Assembly (NCBI RefSeq): GCF_002078875.1
Contig: NC_034414.1
Location: 19,869,100-19,933,099, forward strand
Source: Numida meleagris
Taxonomy: Eukaryota; Chordata; Aves; Galliformes; Numididae
Length of the DNA: 64,000 nt
Direction: 5' to 3'
Part shown: positions 24,701 through 36,406 of the stretch, in pieces
Position numbering within the stretch: position 1 is the stretch's first letter
Layout: every line of letters starts with the position of its first letter
Made by a program: the position numbers and the translations under genes
Notes under the pieces: model-generated
Databases searched by the model: none
What the model was told of the DNA's origin: nothing
Seen by the model: only the letters and a program-made list of their open reading frames with translations

Positions 24701-26912
24701 AGTTACTTAAATATACACATAGGAAAATCATATATACTCACTAATATACTCCTGTATATTCCTCAATTTATAAGGAAATGGATAGAATATGAACACATAA
24801 AGAGAAAAATAATGATTATTTTTGTCCCTGAGCTACTCAAGTGGGAGTATCTGTTTGCAGGGGGACAAGTAACTGGCCATAAACAGCTTTTACCAGGCAG
24901 TTTAACTGAGTTTAAGCTCCCCCGTGAACTTACAGTAGCCCAGAGATGTTTTGGCTACATAGAAATTGGCTGGATACAGTGAGTGAGATTTTCTTGTCTA
25001 CCAAAGACAAGTTACTAGCTTTTTACTATTCAGTGATTATTTCACACTGAGATAACTTGGTTGGTTGGTTAGTCTGGGTTCCTGCACCTTTCTTGACATC
25101 AGTCCTGTGGAAAATGTGTAGAATGGGGCAGATCTCTGTTCTGTGTAGGGCTTCCATTGACTTCATTGACATTTCAGAGGACAAGTTTTGGGCTAGTAGC
25201 TGACTAAGGTTTATTTGTACATCCAATATGCTTTTGTCATTTGTTCCTTAATTAACCTATCTCCATGGTTATAAGAGTTTTGACTACCTCTGAGCAGATT
25301 TAGATTATAAAGAAGGCTCACCAAAGAGAAACAAAACAACAAAAAGGAGCTATTTTGCTGGATCAAAAGGCAAAAAAACGCCTTTGAAGAGAAGGAATCT
25401 GCGCTGATAGCAAATGAATGAGTACACCGGCAGTATGAAATAGATCTCAATTTTCTTTCACCTGAGTTGTTATAATCATGTAATCTGGTGAGCTAAGGTC
25501 AAGGGATCTGTCTATAAGAATCAGTGTTCCAGGAGATTGGAGCCTCAGTGTTACTTGTTGACACTGTGACAGAGAAATGGATGAGACTGTCATGAAGATA
25601 AAAAAGATCTTAACCTGAAGAGGCAAGGCATAAAAAAAATAAGAAATCTAAAATCAGAACTGAAGGAAAGAAAGAAATTTGAAGACAAATAATAAATATT
25701 TTATTCCAGGCATGAGTATGCTGTCACAATGACATGGAAGTCAAGGTTCTCGGCTTTTGAGTCAGGTTTATTGTACACAGTATGAAGAAAACATCAGTTG
25801 GAGAAGTGATCTCAAAGAGATCCAGAGGGTCCTGAAAACAGCCTCTCCGTTTCCTCTGATGCAGCAATTAGGGAATGTGGTATGGTACTTTCAAGATAGA
25901 GAGTAATTAAGAATGTATATTTGAGATGTGAACAATTTTTTTTGTAAGTTGCTGTGGGCGCTGAATTTTTATGTAGGTTCAAAAGCTGAATTAATAGTTC
26001 TGTGAAAGACAAAACCTTCAAGAACGTCTAACAGTAAAAACAGGTAGATGAAGCAGTCACAAGCAGAAATTTTTAAAGTTTGTCAGAGCGCAGTATTGAT
26101 ATGTCTTGGTACTGACTTAATGTTCTTCCACATGTATTTACTGCTGGCTGCATTTGGAGACCTCCATGTTACTGAATTGTATGCATCTGTAAATAAGACC
26201 ATTATGCTGTTGTAACAACATTGAACCTTCCACTCTCTGTGTGAAAGGCAAACATATAAACAGACAGATGGGCAGATATGCTTTTTAGGCATTTTTATCT
26301 TGTCTAAGAAATTAATACCTGAGGTACTCCTTAATCCTCAAAGACTGTTCAGAAAGTAAGAAGGTGTCTATCAATCATTTAATAAAATGATATGTTTTTC
26401 ATTTTCATTAACATTGATTGTCAAGATTGTCAACAGTGTTCAGTCAGAGTGCTCTGTAAAGATTTATAAGCCATTACTGCAAAATGAAAGAGAAAAATCC
26501 CAAACCTCAAACAGAACTTCAGTGAAATAAGAGATATTTTCTCTATGATAGCTGAAATGTGGAAAAAAACTTAAAAAAAAAAATATCCCTTTTGCCCTTA
26601 CTGCTCTCCTCAAAAACTTTGAAGCTGCCCATAAATGAGTAGGAACCAAAATGGTATCAATTACGTTAATTTCATTAGCAAAGGATCAAGGTCACAACAA
26701 CAGCAATTACCTGCAATTTCCCATTCCTGCAATTATATTATTATGAAAATGAACACTTGCTAACTACAGTAAAGCTTTCAGGGGCACTAAAGTGAATTCT
26801 TTTTCATTTCAGCATGTTTGCTAATTGTGTCAGGACTTTAGCGTTATGTGATTACCATCGCTTTGGTCTCATCAGAACAAAAAAACAGTAGGTTGGTAGT
26901 GCTTGATTCTTC

Positions 26913-27466
26913 TAGGCCTTATCTACACATAAATTTCATACCAGTGTACCTATTTAGATTAGGAGTACTGTATTTTACTGAAATATTTATATCACCACAA
27001 ATCCTAGTAGAATAAACCTTGTGGGAATGAACTGTATTAGCATAGATGTGCTTAAACCAATATAATTGGGTCCAAAATAGACAGTTTTACAGTATTGCAG
27101 AACTGTATAACAAGATAGGAAAAATATCCCATTTCAGATCCACCTGTGTTGGTGGAAGAAATTACTGCATCTTGCTGCTAGTCACTGGGATCAGCGAGCA
27201 AAGTATATTTCATGGGAGTCTCCTGAATTGCTTCAGGCAAAATCAGGTAGTGCATGTCAGTACAAGACTATACAATAAGTGGCCTGGCTGATTTTGCCTG
27301 AGATAGGCTAGGGGGTGCCCATGCAGGCTCTGCTGCCTGCTCAGTGGGGGCGAGAGCTTCCACACAGGGGCACTTGAAGGTTGCTGGAAACACCTGCCTC
27401 TTAGGCAAGGATGAATTTGTCCTTATCCTTACAGCTGTGTGGCACTGCAGTGTAGATAAAGCTTTA
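26913..27466. mobile_element. Old DNA-transposon/MITE relic shared with reptiles (candidate)
   Basis: The left end TAGGCCTTATCTACAC (26913-26928) is followed by blocks containing ATACCAGTGTA, TTATATCACC and TGTGCTTAAACCAATATAA. These recall an abundant turtle/archosaur nonautonomous DNA transposon whose ends read TAGGCCTTGTCTACAC and whose body repeats ATACCGGTATAA. A degenerate inverse of the left end, GTGTAGATAAAGCTTTA, occurs at 27450-27466. If both ends belong together the relic is about 554 bp. The left 170 bp is the better supported part; no convincing target-site duplication was found, and the family link is from memory. Confidence 0.4.
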
Positions 27467-28291
27467 CCCACACTGGTTTATGCTCACAGACACACAGATT
27501 CAGCTGAATCTCCCACTACGGACAGGCATGGTCTGGAAACCTGTTCAAAACACTTTCCAATTTTATCTGACAGCAAAATACTTCTGCTACTATCAAAATA
27601 GTTTAAAGTAGACTATTCCAGAGTTTTACTCTTCTACTGGCTAGAAACGTTCTTGCTTTTGTTTTATTCAAGCCAAATAAGTCAGAATCATAAGCTCTGG
27701 TCTCCAGCCATCTCTTCCTTCTCCTAGTCTTTCCTGAGTTGCTACAGATTGAGCTTGTCTTCCTTTAAATTCAGCATCCAGAACTGCATTTAATAAATGT
27801 GATTCTTGATGCTTTTACTGCGTAAAATTTCTGTGAATTCTGGAAATACTTGTCCTAAAGCAGTCTTGATAGCTTTTACTTTTATTATGGCTGAATCATT
27901 TTAGTGTCTCATTGTCACTCAATTATCTATAGACAAACGCATTTCTAGCGTATAGCAGAAAGTATATAGCAGAAATCCTTTATTTTGTTTGTACATGCAT
28001 GACTTTGTACTGTCCTTTTATCTCATACTTGGGTCCCATAGGGCTTTCAGTTCTTCTTTTGCAATATTCCAATTTTTCTCTCTATTGACATTATCTCCCA
28101 AGCAGTGCTGGCAGTGAATTTCATTAGCACATTTTTTGTTCTAATATCATTAATGAGAATATTCTTTTAAAACTGTTAGGACTTATACTTGTCCCTTTTC
28201 TCCAGAATGATTGCTTGTTATCTCTTCATTAGATAGTTTTGAGGGGAACCATGTTCTTTAGCTTAAATTTGGGCAATCTATTGTGATATTA
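27467..28291. other. Unique noncoding spacer
   Basis: AT-rich sequence with no recognised gene or repeat. It ends at the TA dinucleotide (28290-28291) that borders the left end of the first mariner copy. Confidence 0.5.
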
Positions 28292-28452
28292 CAAACGCTG
28301 CTCCAAAAGTAGTGCTCATATTTTATTATGTTGGCCCACAATATCAGAGGTGGATGTGAGTGGTATGGCACTAGAGACTGAATCTTCTCAACAATATTCC
28401 TTTACATTACGTTGCTGTGCAACAGATGGCAGCAGAGGGATAGTCTGACAAA

Positions 28453-29610
28453 ATGGTATGAATGAAGCAAAGGTGTGGAAATAAATTTCTTCATGTAGAA
28501 AAAATTGGACACATTGACATTCATCGACACTTGCTGAATGTTTACAGAGACCAAAGAGTGGATGTGAGCACAGTGAGGCAGTGGGCGGTGTATTTCAAAA
28601 TTGGCGACAGTGACATAAAAGAGAAGCTGCATTCCTTGTGGCCATGCACAGCTGTCACACCATGAAATGATGAGTGTTTTGATCAGCTCATCTGCAGAAA
28701 TCGACAAATTATGACAAGGGAACTGTGTACAGAGCTGAATATCAGCTTCAATGAGTTGGAAACAACGGTGGCAGCATTGGAATATCATATTGTGCCAGGT
28801 GGGTCCCATGAATGCACACACAGGAACAGAAAGAACACTGTATACAATTTTGTCATGACCTTTTGAACAAATACAAGGCTGAAAGTAACAGTTTCATAGA
28901 TCACATCATTACTGGTGATGAAATGTGGTGTTACCACTACAGGCTGGAATTAAAATAGCAGTCTATGGAGGGGCGACATGCGAGTTCCCCATCAAAGAAA
29001 AAGTTCAAGACACAGCCCTCAGTGGGTAAAATGATGTGCACTGCCTTTTCTGGATTTGCTGGAACTGGGACCAAATCGTCAACTCTGATCACTACATTGC
29101 GACGCTGACTAAACTGAAGGCTCAAACTTCCAGAGTTGGGCCAGAGAAGAAGACACCCTTTCTCTTGCAACACAATAACCCCAGGCCTCAAATCTGGGGT
29201 TGAAGACCATGGAGTACATTGCCAAACTTGACTGGACTGTTCTACTCAGTCATCTGCGACAACGTACTAAGGCTTCCCTTCCGTCCACACCTCTGCGTGC
29301 AGGGGCATTTCGGCGCTACATACCATGTATGTGTACTGTATGCCCCTGCACACAGAGGAGCGGATGGAAGGGAAGCCTTAGTACGTTGTCGCAGATGACA
29401 CTACTCCACCCACCATGTTGTCTGGATTTGATGCCATCTGACTTTCATCTGTTTGGGCTGATGAAAGATAGATAGCATGACAAGCATTTTCCTTGCACTG
29501 ATGCCATCTTAACAGCTGTGAAACAGTGCATCATCTCTGCTGGTGCAGATTGTTATGGGTTCACCACGCAGGCTGGTGAAATTGCATAGCTAATGATGGT
29601 GACAACTATA
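28453..29610 (+). pseudogene. Mariner transposase pseudogene
   Basis: Cut-and-paste transposase of the IS630/Tc1/mariner superfamily, normally about 340 residues with an N-terminal helix-turn-helix DNA-binding domain and a DD34D catalytic triad. A frame from 28462 shows the helix-turn-helix part (HIDIHRHLLNVY...STVRQW). The first catalytic Asp is kept (GAT at 28917-28919, context TGDEMW). The second has become Asn (AAT at 29174-29176, context HNNPRPQ). The third is kept (GAC at 29440-29442, context SDFHLF). The first and second sites are 257 bases apart, not a multiple of three, so at least one frameshift separates them, and stops interrupt every frame. Second to third is about 35 codons once the foldback insertion is discounted, as expected for a mariner. 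The gene is dead. Confidence 0.8.
29249..29399. mobile_element. 151-bp foldback/MITE inserted in the mariner
   Basis: Left arm 29249-29307 and right arm 29341-29399 are 59 bp each and match as inverted repeats at 55 of 59 positions. They enclose a 33-bp loop. The arms begin GTCATCTGCGACAACG. The insertion splits mariner sequence that would otherwise be continuous between 29247 and 29401. The flanks TCTACTCA (29241-29248) and ACTACTCC (29400-29407) share CTACTC, compatible with an 8-bp target duplication altered at both edges, as made by hAT elements, or with a shorter duplication. There is no coding capacity. I do not recognise the family. Confidence 0.75.
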
Positions 29611-29690
29611 GCTGAGATTTGCTCTATGAAATAGCGCCTTATGCTCTTTGTATCAGTTGTAGTTTCCAAGGAAATAAATTATATCCTGGG

Positions 29691-32600
29691 GAACCCAAGT
29701 AGTTTACACTAACTAAAAGGGGATTAATACTAAGATAAGACTAACAAAAAGAACTGAATTGTTTCAAATAGTGTGTCCTGTGATTGTAGTGCCACTAAAC
29801 ACATAAAATGGATTTGATCCCAGATAATTTGTGTATTACCTTTGATACTTAATGACATCTAAATGTTGAGTTACAACTCTTCTGTACTATATTAGCGAAG
29901 TGTATATGTTATTTTTTTTCTTTTTTCCCCATTAGTTTTTTTCATATCATTAGATGTTTTCTTTTGAAAAGAGATAGGAAAGATATGGGAAAAGATATTA
30001 TGATGTTGCTTTTAATTAACATGGCAGCACACCATTAGAGAATTTTTCAGTTACTGAGTTAGTGAGGTTACAGGCATAAGAAAGATTTTAGAAAAATATA
30101 AATCTGCCCACAGATTCCAATTATTTTTACATTTGTAATTAGTGGACAGATAGATCATCCATTCGAGAAGTGGAATGATATTCATCATGGCCTACTTTTG
30201 TCAACATCAACAACAGCTAAAGCCCTGTCTCTACAGGAGAAAAGTAAAAACTTGCCTTTGCAACTTTTTACATGCTTTGTTACATCAAAATAGTGAACTA
30301 TAAAAATCCTAGCTGAAGGAAGGAACTGTAGTTTCTTACATTGATATAGCTGCTCAAAGTCTACTAAAAGTAAAAGGCACCTATGTTTTGTTTCCAATTG
30401 GCTTCTATATCAAGATAATTATCTCAATGCTAGAAACACATCTTTATTGCAGGAAAGATGAACCCCAAGAGGGGCTGAACGGTTTAAGAGGTTTTTAAAG
30501 TGTGGTTGCAAGTCAAAATCTCATCATTCTTCAAAACTACCTTCCAGTGAAACTGTCAGAGGGTAGGCTATGACTCATGGCAGCACTACCTTTGGTTATG
30601 GAAGAAGAGAATAGTTTCAGTCTATGTACAATGACTGGAGTCAGTTTATACCCCACTTGGAATTTGCTCGATAGAAAGGTTTCCAAATGCAATTGATAAA
30701 AGTCTTTGCACAAGAACTAAGCAATTGATAATGATCGCTTGTTTGTCTATGGCAATTTTCATCTGAAATCTCCTTTTTCTGTCTGTCTGCAGACACTATC
30801 TCTCAGTTCTCTTTGACGCACAGTATTTTAGCACTTAAGAACCCGGGGAATGGTTAGTTAGGTAGACCTAATTAATGCTTTTTTTTTTTTTAAATATATA
30901 GAATAGGTACAAAACCCCTTACTTTGTAATTAATAATTTGCTCAAGAATTTTAGACATTCTGACTTTCCTGTGAGGTAGCTTAGTTGAAGTTAATACTGT
31001 AAACTTTCCACCAAGGCTCGCCTCAGAGAGGAAAATTTACTTTAACCATAGTGGAAAGCTTATTAAGTATAAGCCAGTTTGGATTTCCCATTATCAAATT
31101 AATTCAAAAATTTTAATTTAGCTGACAAGAACCACATTTTAAGAATTACACAATCTTCATAAATATTAATACTACAGCTGTAAGCGGATATGGGTACCAT
31201 GTGGATTTGTGGCTGGGAGGAAATCCCTCCATTATAAGAAAATTCAAATCAGAGCATCATTTTGGTAATGAATTGTGTTATAAATGCTAACACAATAAAA
31301 ATCACATTTAAATCCTTAAAAATCCTGTAATTTTCACCTTCATCTTGCACACACAACTTAAGGGAAATAGTCTTGTGCCAAATACATGGAAAAATACAAT
31401 AATCCTGCGATTAACTGTATGCCAAATTACCTTCGTACTGGCCCTGCACAACCATCTGTGGTGACTTCATGTTTGGCTTTTACTATCACTGTGCATAAAC
31501 TATATCAGAAATCTTTAACACTTTTCAATTCTGGATTTGTTAAAGGAGACATAGACTCATTTTCTTCATTGTAGTAACCTGAAAGCTAAAAACCAGTAAA
31601 CAAATATTGCCTTCAGTAAGCTCTGCTGTGAAATAAAACACAGTCTTTGTTGTAGCTTAAAAGATATTTTTAAGGACATTTTTTGCTGGTATTGATAGTA
31701 TGAAAGTTAAATAGAAATGATGTGCTACACTGAAAGGTGTTAATGGTTAATGCCTGGGCTGCTGATTTATAAGCATTCAGACCTTGGTGGAAGATTCTGC
31801 TCAGATTAAAGCATTCTTCTTGTTCTGGCATCTAAAGTTTCAAGGTTTCTTTGTGTTGTAAAGAAACCGAGCAGAAGGTGAATAGTCACCTTTCTTTTAA
31901 AGGACATGGTGTTTCAAAGGGAGGTGCTGAGAACTAAAGCTGAAAGCTTGAAGCTGAAAGGCAGTACCAAGCATGTTAGACCAGTCTGAAATCAGAGAGA
32001 GAAGGGAAGTAATGCCCAAAATGGCATAAAGGTCCTTGGCCAGGCTGGTGCTATGTGGCCCTGCTGCACTCCTTTCTGCTTTCTCTTCTGCACATGGGAA
32101 TGGGTTAGTACACAGAAAAGAGCTATAATCAAACACCTAGCTGAGTGACACTGATTTCAGTTGGATAGCAAATCTAAAGGCTAGGCAGCTTTCTGACTCC
32201 TAGCAAAGAAACAGTTTAAAGTCTGGAGAGGCAAAAGCACTCACAGGGTTTTCCAAATTACATCATATAATTTGCTAATCTATAAACAAAATATTGATGT
32301 ATTAAAACAGTAGCCCGAATGAGGGGACAATGTTAGAAAGGGTATAAAGAAGTTTTCAAATTTGTTAGAATATAATTGCTATTTTACACATTACATAAGT
32401 GAAACTGTAAAAGTAATCTGGCTCAAAAACACAAACACACAATCAGGCTCTGTGCTATAGGTAGAAGGATCGCATGCAGACATTCCTCTTGTCCCCTGTA
32501 ATTTATTGCTAGCTAGGTAACACATCGCACACTGGCATCCTTTCTTATATCTTTAAAGGCCATCTACCCCCAGCACTGCTGCTGATAAAGTCACATCAGT

Positions 32601-35424
32601 AAAAATGAAAAAAGGAGGGGGTAAAAAGAGACGTCAGCACGCATGATGAGTATATTTGGATAAATAACCCTTTTAGGTTGGAAGGATTTTTTCCTGCAAT
32701 GTCGAGTTATCATTGTTTTCAGTTTGCAACACTAATCAACACTAGATAGACAGGAAATCAAACTGCTTAGTGCTCACGGGGTAAACATGAGGATTTGTAT
32801 CAAACTGCAGCACTTACTTCCTAGCTAAGCCAGATTGTCCCCCTTGAGCTATTTTCAAAAAGCATCAGCAAGAAGGAGGTTATGTAAAAAGGCCTTAAAC
32901 CATATGTTACCAGGTTGTACCCACTTACATCAAATACATTAAGACTGATTGTAGATGTCTGTACGCTGTGTACAACACTTGCATGAAATGAATTTTTACC
33001 AAATAGGGCAGGATAACCTGTCACTACCTACTAATGACAAAAGCTGATATATAATGTATGCTGCCTTTGCATTTTGCTAATTGAATTACTGGGAAAAAAA
33101 TACCTGTACGTAAAACAGACACCTTCGTGCTATGGGAGGACAATAGTTCAGTGGATTTTTCTCAAATATATTCAGTAGACTGCATACAAAGAAATGAAAA
33201 AACTAATTTCCAGGATTAAATATTAGTCCAAATGACAAAGTCAGTGCTTAGCAGGGCAAGCAAGGACAAGGTTGTGCAATGGTGAAGGTCAAACTATCTG
33301 CTATTTATTTCCTCTTGATAGTTAATATAAGACATTAGCTAAGAGTGATGGTTTCTGTTTTGGCTGTAATCACCAATGATCCATTTGAAACGGACATAGT
33401 TTATTCATATTACTGGTAAATATTCTATAGTATTCAGCCAAGCCATGTTTACTTGTTTAACTCCCATGTTATTCTGAGCATCCTTATTTCTGCCCTATGT
33501 CATTGAATTTTCAGCAGTGCTTTATGTTATTTTTCTAAAGTTTCAGTTGATATTTTTTTAAATAATTATTTGAGTTTGATTTTTTTTTTCCCTAATCTGT
33601 TCTAACAGGAAACACTAACTTCCTAACCCTAACTTCCACAGCTATTTTGGGACAAAATAGTGCCAAATTATATGCGTAGCACAGGTTGCCATGACACAAA
33701 GGCAATCCATTCCTGAGGTACCACTTTTGTTTCTATGAGCTTGCAGGCAGAGAGAGAAAGTGAGCTGCTTTCCTCTGCCTTTTTTTTGAAATTTCTCTCT
33801 CTGCATGTTATTCACTTTAGAGTGCTGTCCTTCAAGTGAGCTGTATTTATTGCCTGTACATATTTCAAAACTTGCAGTGTATTATAGGCCTCAGAGCGTG
33901 TGTGAAACAAAGCATCTTTGGTTTCATTTGGAGCAAATCCATTCAGTTCAATTTGCATTAAGTTTGTGATTGCATTAGTGTGTTGAAATGGTGTGTGTTT
34001 TGCAGCTTGTACATTATGCAGTAGTACCTGTAAGGTCAATGAATGTCTGCTTAGCCGCTCTGAGCAGAACACCTTTTGGCCTTCATTTCAGACAGATATG
34101 TGGTCTCAATTAATTAAAATGTAGCATCTTTGTCTAGCCAATGAGCTAATTAGGTAATGGTATAATTAAAGGGTGGACATTGCATTATTCATCATAAAAA
34201 TAATTGAATCGTATTAAACGGGAGATAAAATAAATCGTAAATTGGATTAAAGGGAAAAAGCATGGGGTTATTATATTTAGGCTAGATTCTGACGCATTTT
34301 ATATGTAACCTCCATCTGCAGACAGTCAGTCCTACACAGGCTTCAGAAAGGCTGATGGTGAAAAGAAAAAAAACAGGCAATATGAGGCTGGGTATATTGC
34401 ATACAGTTAGATGCAGAGGTATCTGATATCCTTGAAATCCATTTGTGTTGTCTGGATTGAACTTGAAACCACTCCTAAAACCCACCAAAAGAACAGAGTG
34501 CTGTTGGCACAAAGCCTTTCCTACACCTCTCAAAAAATCACGCCTGCTGTTAAAAGTGGGAAAAAAAGAACAATAGAAGATACATTCATTTTCCAAAAGG
34601 AAATGAGAGTCGTAAGAGAAGTAAAATATAGACTTGTAGGAATTACTGTGTTTGAAATTGAGTTTCATTTTAGTTTTGGGTTTTGTGTTTTATTCAAATG
34701 AAGACTACTTACAAGATTGTATTTTCTAGCAGGTTTTGCAATGAAAGTTAAATCTTTTTCAGAGGTGAAGAGAGGAAGCTTTTTCACTGGAATTGGTAGC
34801 TGTCGTGCACCAAGCTAGTAAAACACACAGTACTGCTCAATGTTACCAACTGTGTCACAGTTTTGCTGTGGGAAGTAATATGAACACGACGTGAAAATTC
34901 CTGTCTGACATGAACTGGCCTTCCAGCCTCTGGACTTACGTTTGGAGACAGTTTTAATGGGATTCAGTGGTGATTAGCAAAATGTTTTTAATTGGCTGTT
35001 CAGCTGAGACATTCATACCTCCCTGGAATATAAGGATGTTCTTTGAGAGGGTTTCTCAAATGTGGAATTAATTCTGATGCTTAACTGAGTATAACCTGGA
35101 GCTTCTGATGATCAGTGCATGAGGCCAACTATTTCTGCTAATGCTTTCATGAGATGGCTTGAGTTCAGGCTGATTTAAGATGGAAACTGTAGCAGGAGGG
35201 AGAAAAGCCTCGTGGGAAAGAGATGATGCTTTTTGAGTCATTTATCTCATCAAAGTAAAATCCGCCTGTCTATCATTCTAGAGCCTGGGAAAGACAATCA
35301 TGAACGGGAATATGCTAGTTTTGGGTCTGTCACAGAATGAAAAGCTGGAAAGATGCTTGTTAACAGGACTAAAGATGATTCTACACGTGGCGCAAAAACT
35401 CTCGGTAAGAAAAGAAAGGCCAAA
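29691..35424. other. Unique noncoding stretch, no gene recognised
   Basis: No exon or transposon could be supported. The 128-codon frame at 34282-34668 (minus) overlaps an opposing 96-codon frame and matches nothing known. A T run lies near 30881-30893. A homeodomain-site-rich block at 34085-34275 is listed separately. Confidence 0.5.
34085..34275. promoter_or_regulatory. Candidate conserved noncoding element rich in homeodomain-type sites
   Basis: Within 190 bp there are three TAATTA cores (34111-34116, 34147-34152, 34163-34168), a TAATTG at 34201, a CCAAT box in AGCCAATGAGC, and GATTA/GATTAAAG motifs near the right edge. Three CpGs survive in strongly AT-rich surroundings (near 34210, 34219 and 34236). 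This combination is typical of developmental enhancers in gene deserts. The call rests on motif density and CpG retention only. Confidence 0.3.
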
Positions 35425-36390
35425 TGTATGTAAAATGTGTCGACTTTAACAACAGCATAGAAGGTAGCATTTACATTCTGGAATGCATCAAAGATAATTT
35501 CCTGAGCCATATAATAGACAACTCGACTAGGGGGGATGCAGTGCTGGACCTGTTGCTCACCAACGTGGGTGAACTGACTAGTGACAACAGGATTGGAGGC
35601 TTCCTGGGCTCCAGCAATCATACAGTGGTGGAGTTAATGCCTGTGGGATACTGAACAGAAAAAGAGTAAAATCAGAATGCTAAATTTTAGGAAAGCCAAA
35701 TTTCAGCTCTTCAAGGAGTTAGTCAACAAACCCCCTTGGGAATCTGTCCTCAGGGACAAGGGAGTGGAGCAGAGCTGGCAGATCTGTAAGGAATCTTTCC
35801 TTAGGCCACAAGAGATCTCCATCTCCTGGTATAGCAAGTCAGAAAAGAAAGGCAAGACATAATGTCTGAAATGGGACCTGCTGGTCAAACTGGAAAGCAA
35901 GAAGAAAATGAACAGACAGTGGAAGCAGGACCAGGTGCCCTGTAAAGGATATAGGGCTGCTGCTAGGCTGTGTATGGATGGAGTCAGGAAGGCCAAGGCC
36001 CAACTGGAAATGGAATTGACAAGAGGTGCAAAGAAGAACAAGAAAGTCTTCTAAAGGTACATCAATCAGAAAAGGAAAGTCCAGGAGGGCGTACCCCTCC
36101 TAGTGAGCATTATATACAGGCTAGTAGCAACAGACAAGAAGAAGGCTGAGGTACTCAACAATTTTTTGCCTCAGACTTCACTAGCAACAGCTCTTCATAC
36201 ACCCTGTGAGTGAATGGGTGAGAAGGTGGGGACTGGGGGGATCAATGTCCCTCTCACTACAAGTGAAGATCAGGCTCGAGACCACCTGAGGAACCTGAAC
36301 ATCTGTTAGTCTGTGGATCCCATAAATATGCATCCCAGAGTCCTGAGGGAACTGGCTGATGTAGTTACCAAGCAACTCTCAATATTTGTC
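35425..36390 (+). mobile_element. CR1 LINE fragment, endonuclease/RT linker of ORF2
   Basis: Translation in shifting frames gives a continuous match to the CR1 ORF2 polyprotein. The end of the AP endonuclease is seen (CIKDNFL, STRGDAVLDLLLTN, IGGFLGSSNH), then the linker (LNFRKAKFQLFKELVN, KDKGVEQSW-like, DGVRKAKAQLE, RYINQKRK) and the start of the RT (KKAEVLNNF, NMHPRVLRELADV). Stops and frameshifts occur, for example near 35652, 35861 and 36053. The match stops abruptly near LSIF at 36389. Most CR1 copies are 5'-truncated but keep the 3' end; this copy lacks the RT core and C-terminus. Confidence 0.88.
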
Positions 36391-36393
36391 TTT

Positions 36394-36406
36394 CTTATTC
36401 TATGAT
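36394..36406 (+). repeat. Possible CR1 3' tail joined by internal deletion
   Basis: CTTATTCTATGAT follows within a few bases of the point where CR1 coding similarity ends. CR1 3' ends carry ATTCTATGA-type 8-bp repeats. It may be the true 3' terminus joined after an internal deletion of more than a kilobase. The motif is short, so chance is possible. Confidence 0.3.

Larger units (their letters stand above)
16634..26912. other. Unique noncoding stretch, no gene recognised
   Basis: No exon or classical transposon could be supported. Two GC-richer patches (about 17330-17460 and 19420-19900) hold overlapping frames on both strands, which marks them as compositional rather than coding. Simple sequence includes two A runs at 17856-17894, AAACC units at 18571-18590, an A-rich run near 18677-18704, a pyrimidine tract at 21655-21719 and TTGG units near 25057-25071. 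A candidate conserved block at 18755-18830 is listed separately. Confidence 0.5.
28292..29690 (+). mobile_element. Decayed mariner transposon, near full length (Galluhop/Mariner1_GG type)
   Basis: The left end at 28292 follows a TA and contains the block CTCCAAAAGTAGTGCTC, related to the terminal repeat of the copy at 59527. The two copies share long blocks in the same order: the 5' UTR, the start of the transposase, and the 3' UTR ending in a TTTCCAAGGAAATAAA block at 29663-29678. The right end is diverged after about 29680 and its terminal repeat cannot be read. The element is interrupted by a 151-bp inverted repeat at 29249-29399. Without it the length would be close to the 1.2-1.3 kb usual for mariners. 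The family name is from memory of the chicken mariner and was not checked. Confidence 0.85.

Noticed and set aside
28402..28821. 139-codon minus-strand ORF
   Set aside because: It is antisense to the mariner transposase relic, whose sense strand shows the family's own helix-turn-helix region.
33621..33632. CCTAACCCTAAC, a telomere-like motif
   Set aside because: Only two units, expected by chance in 64 kb; not an interstitial telomeric array.
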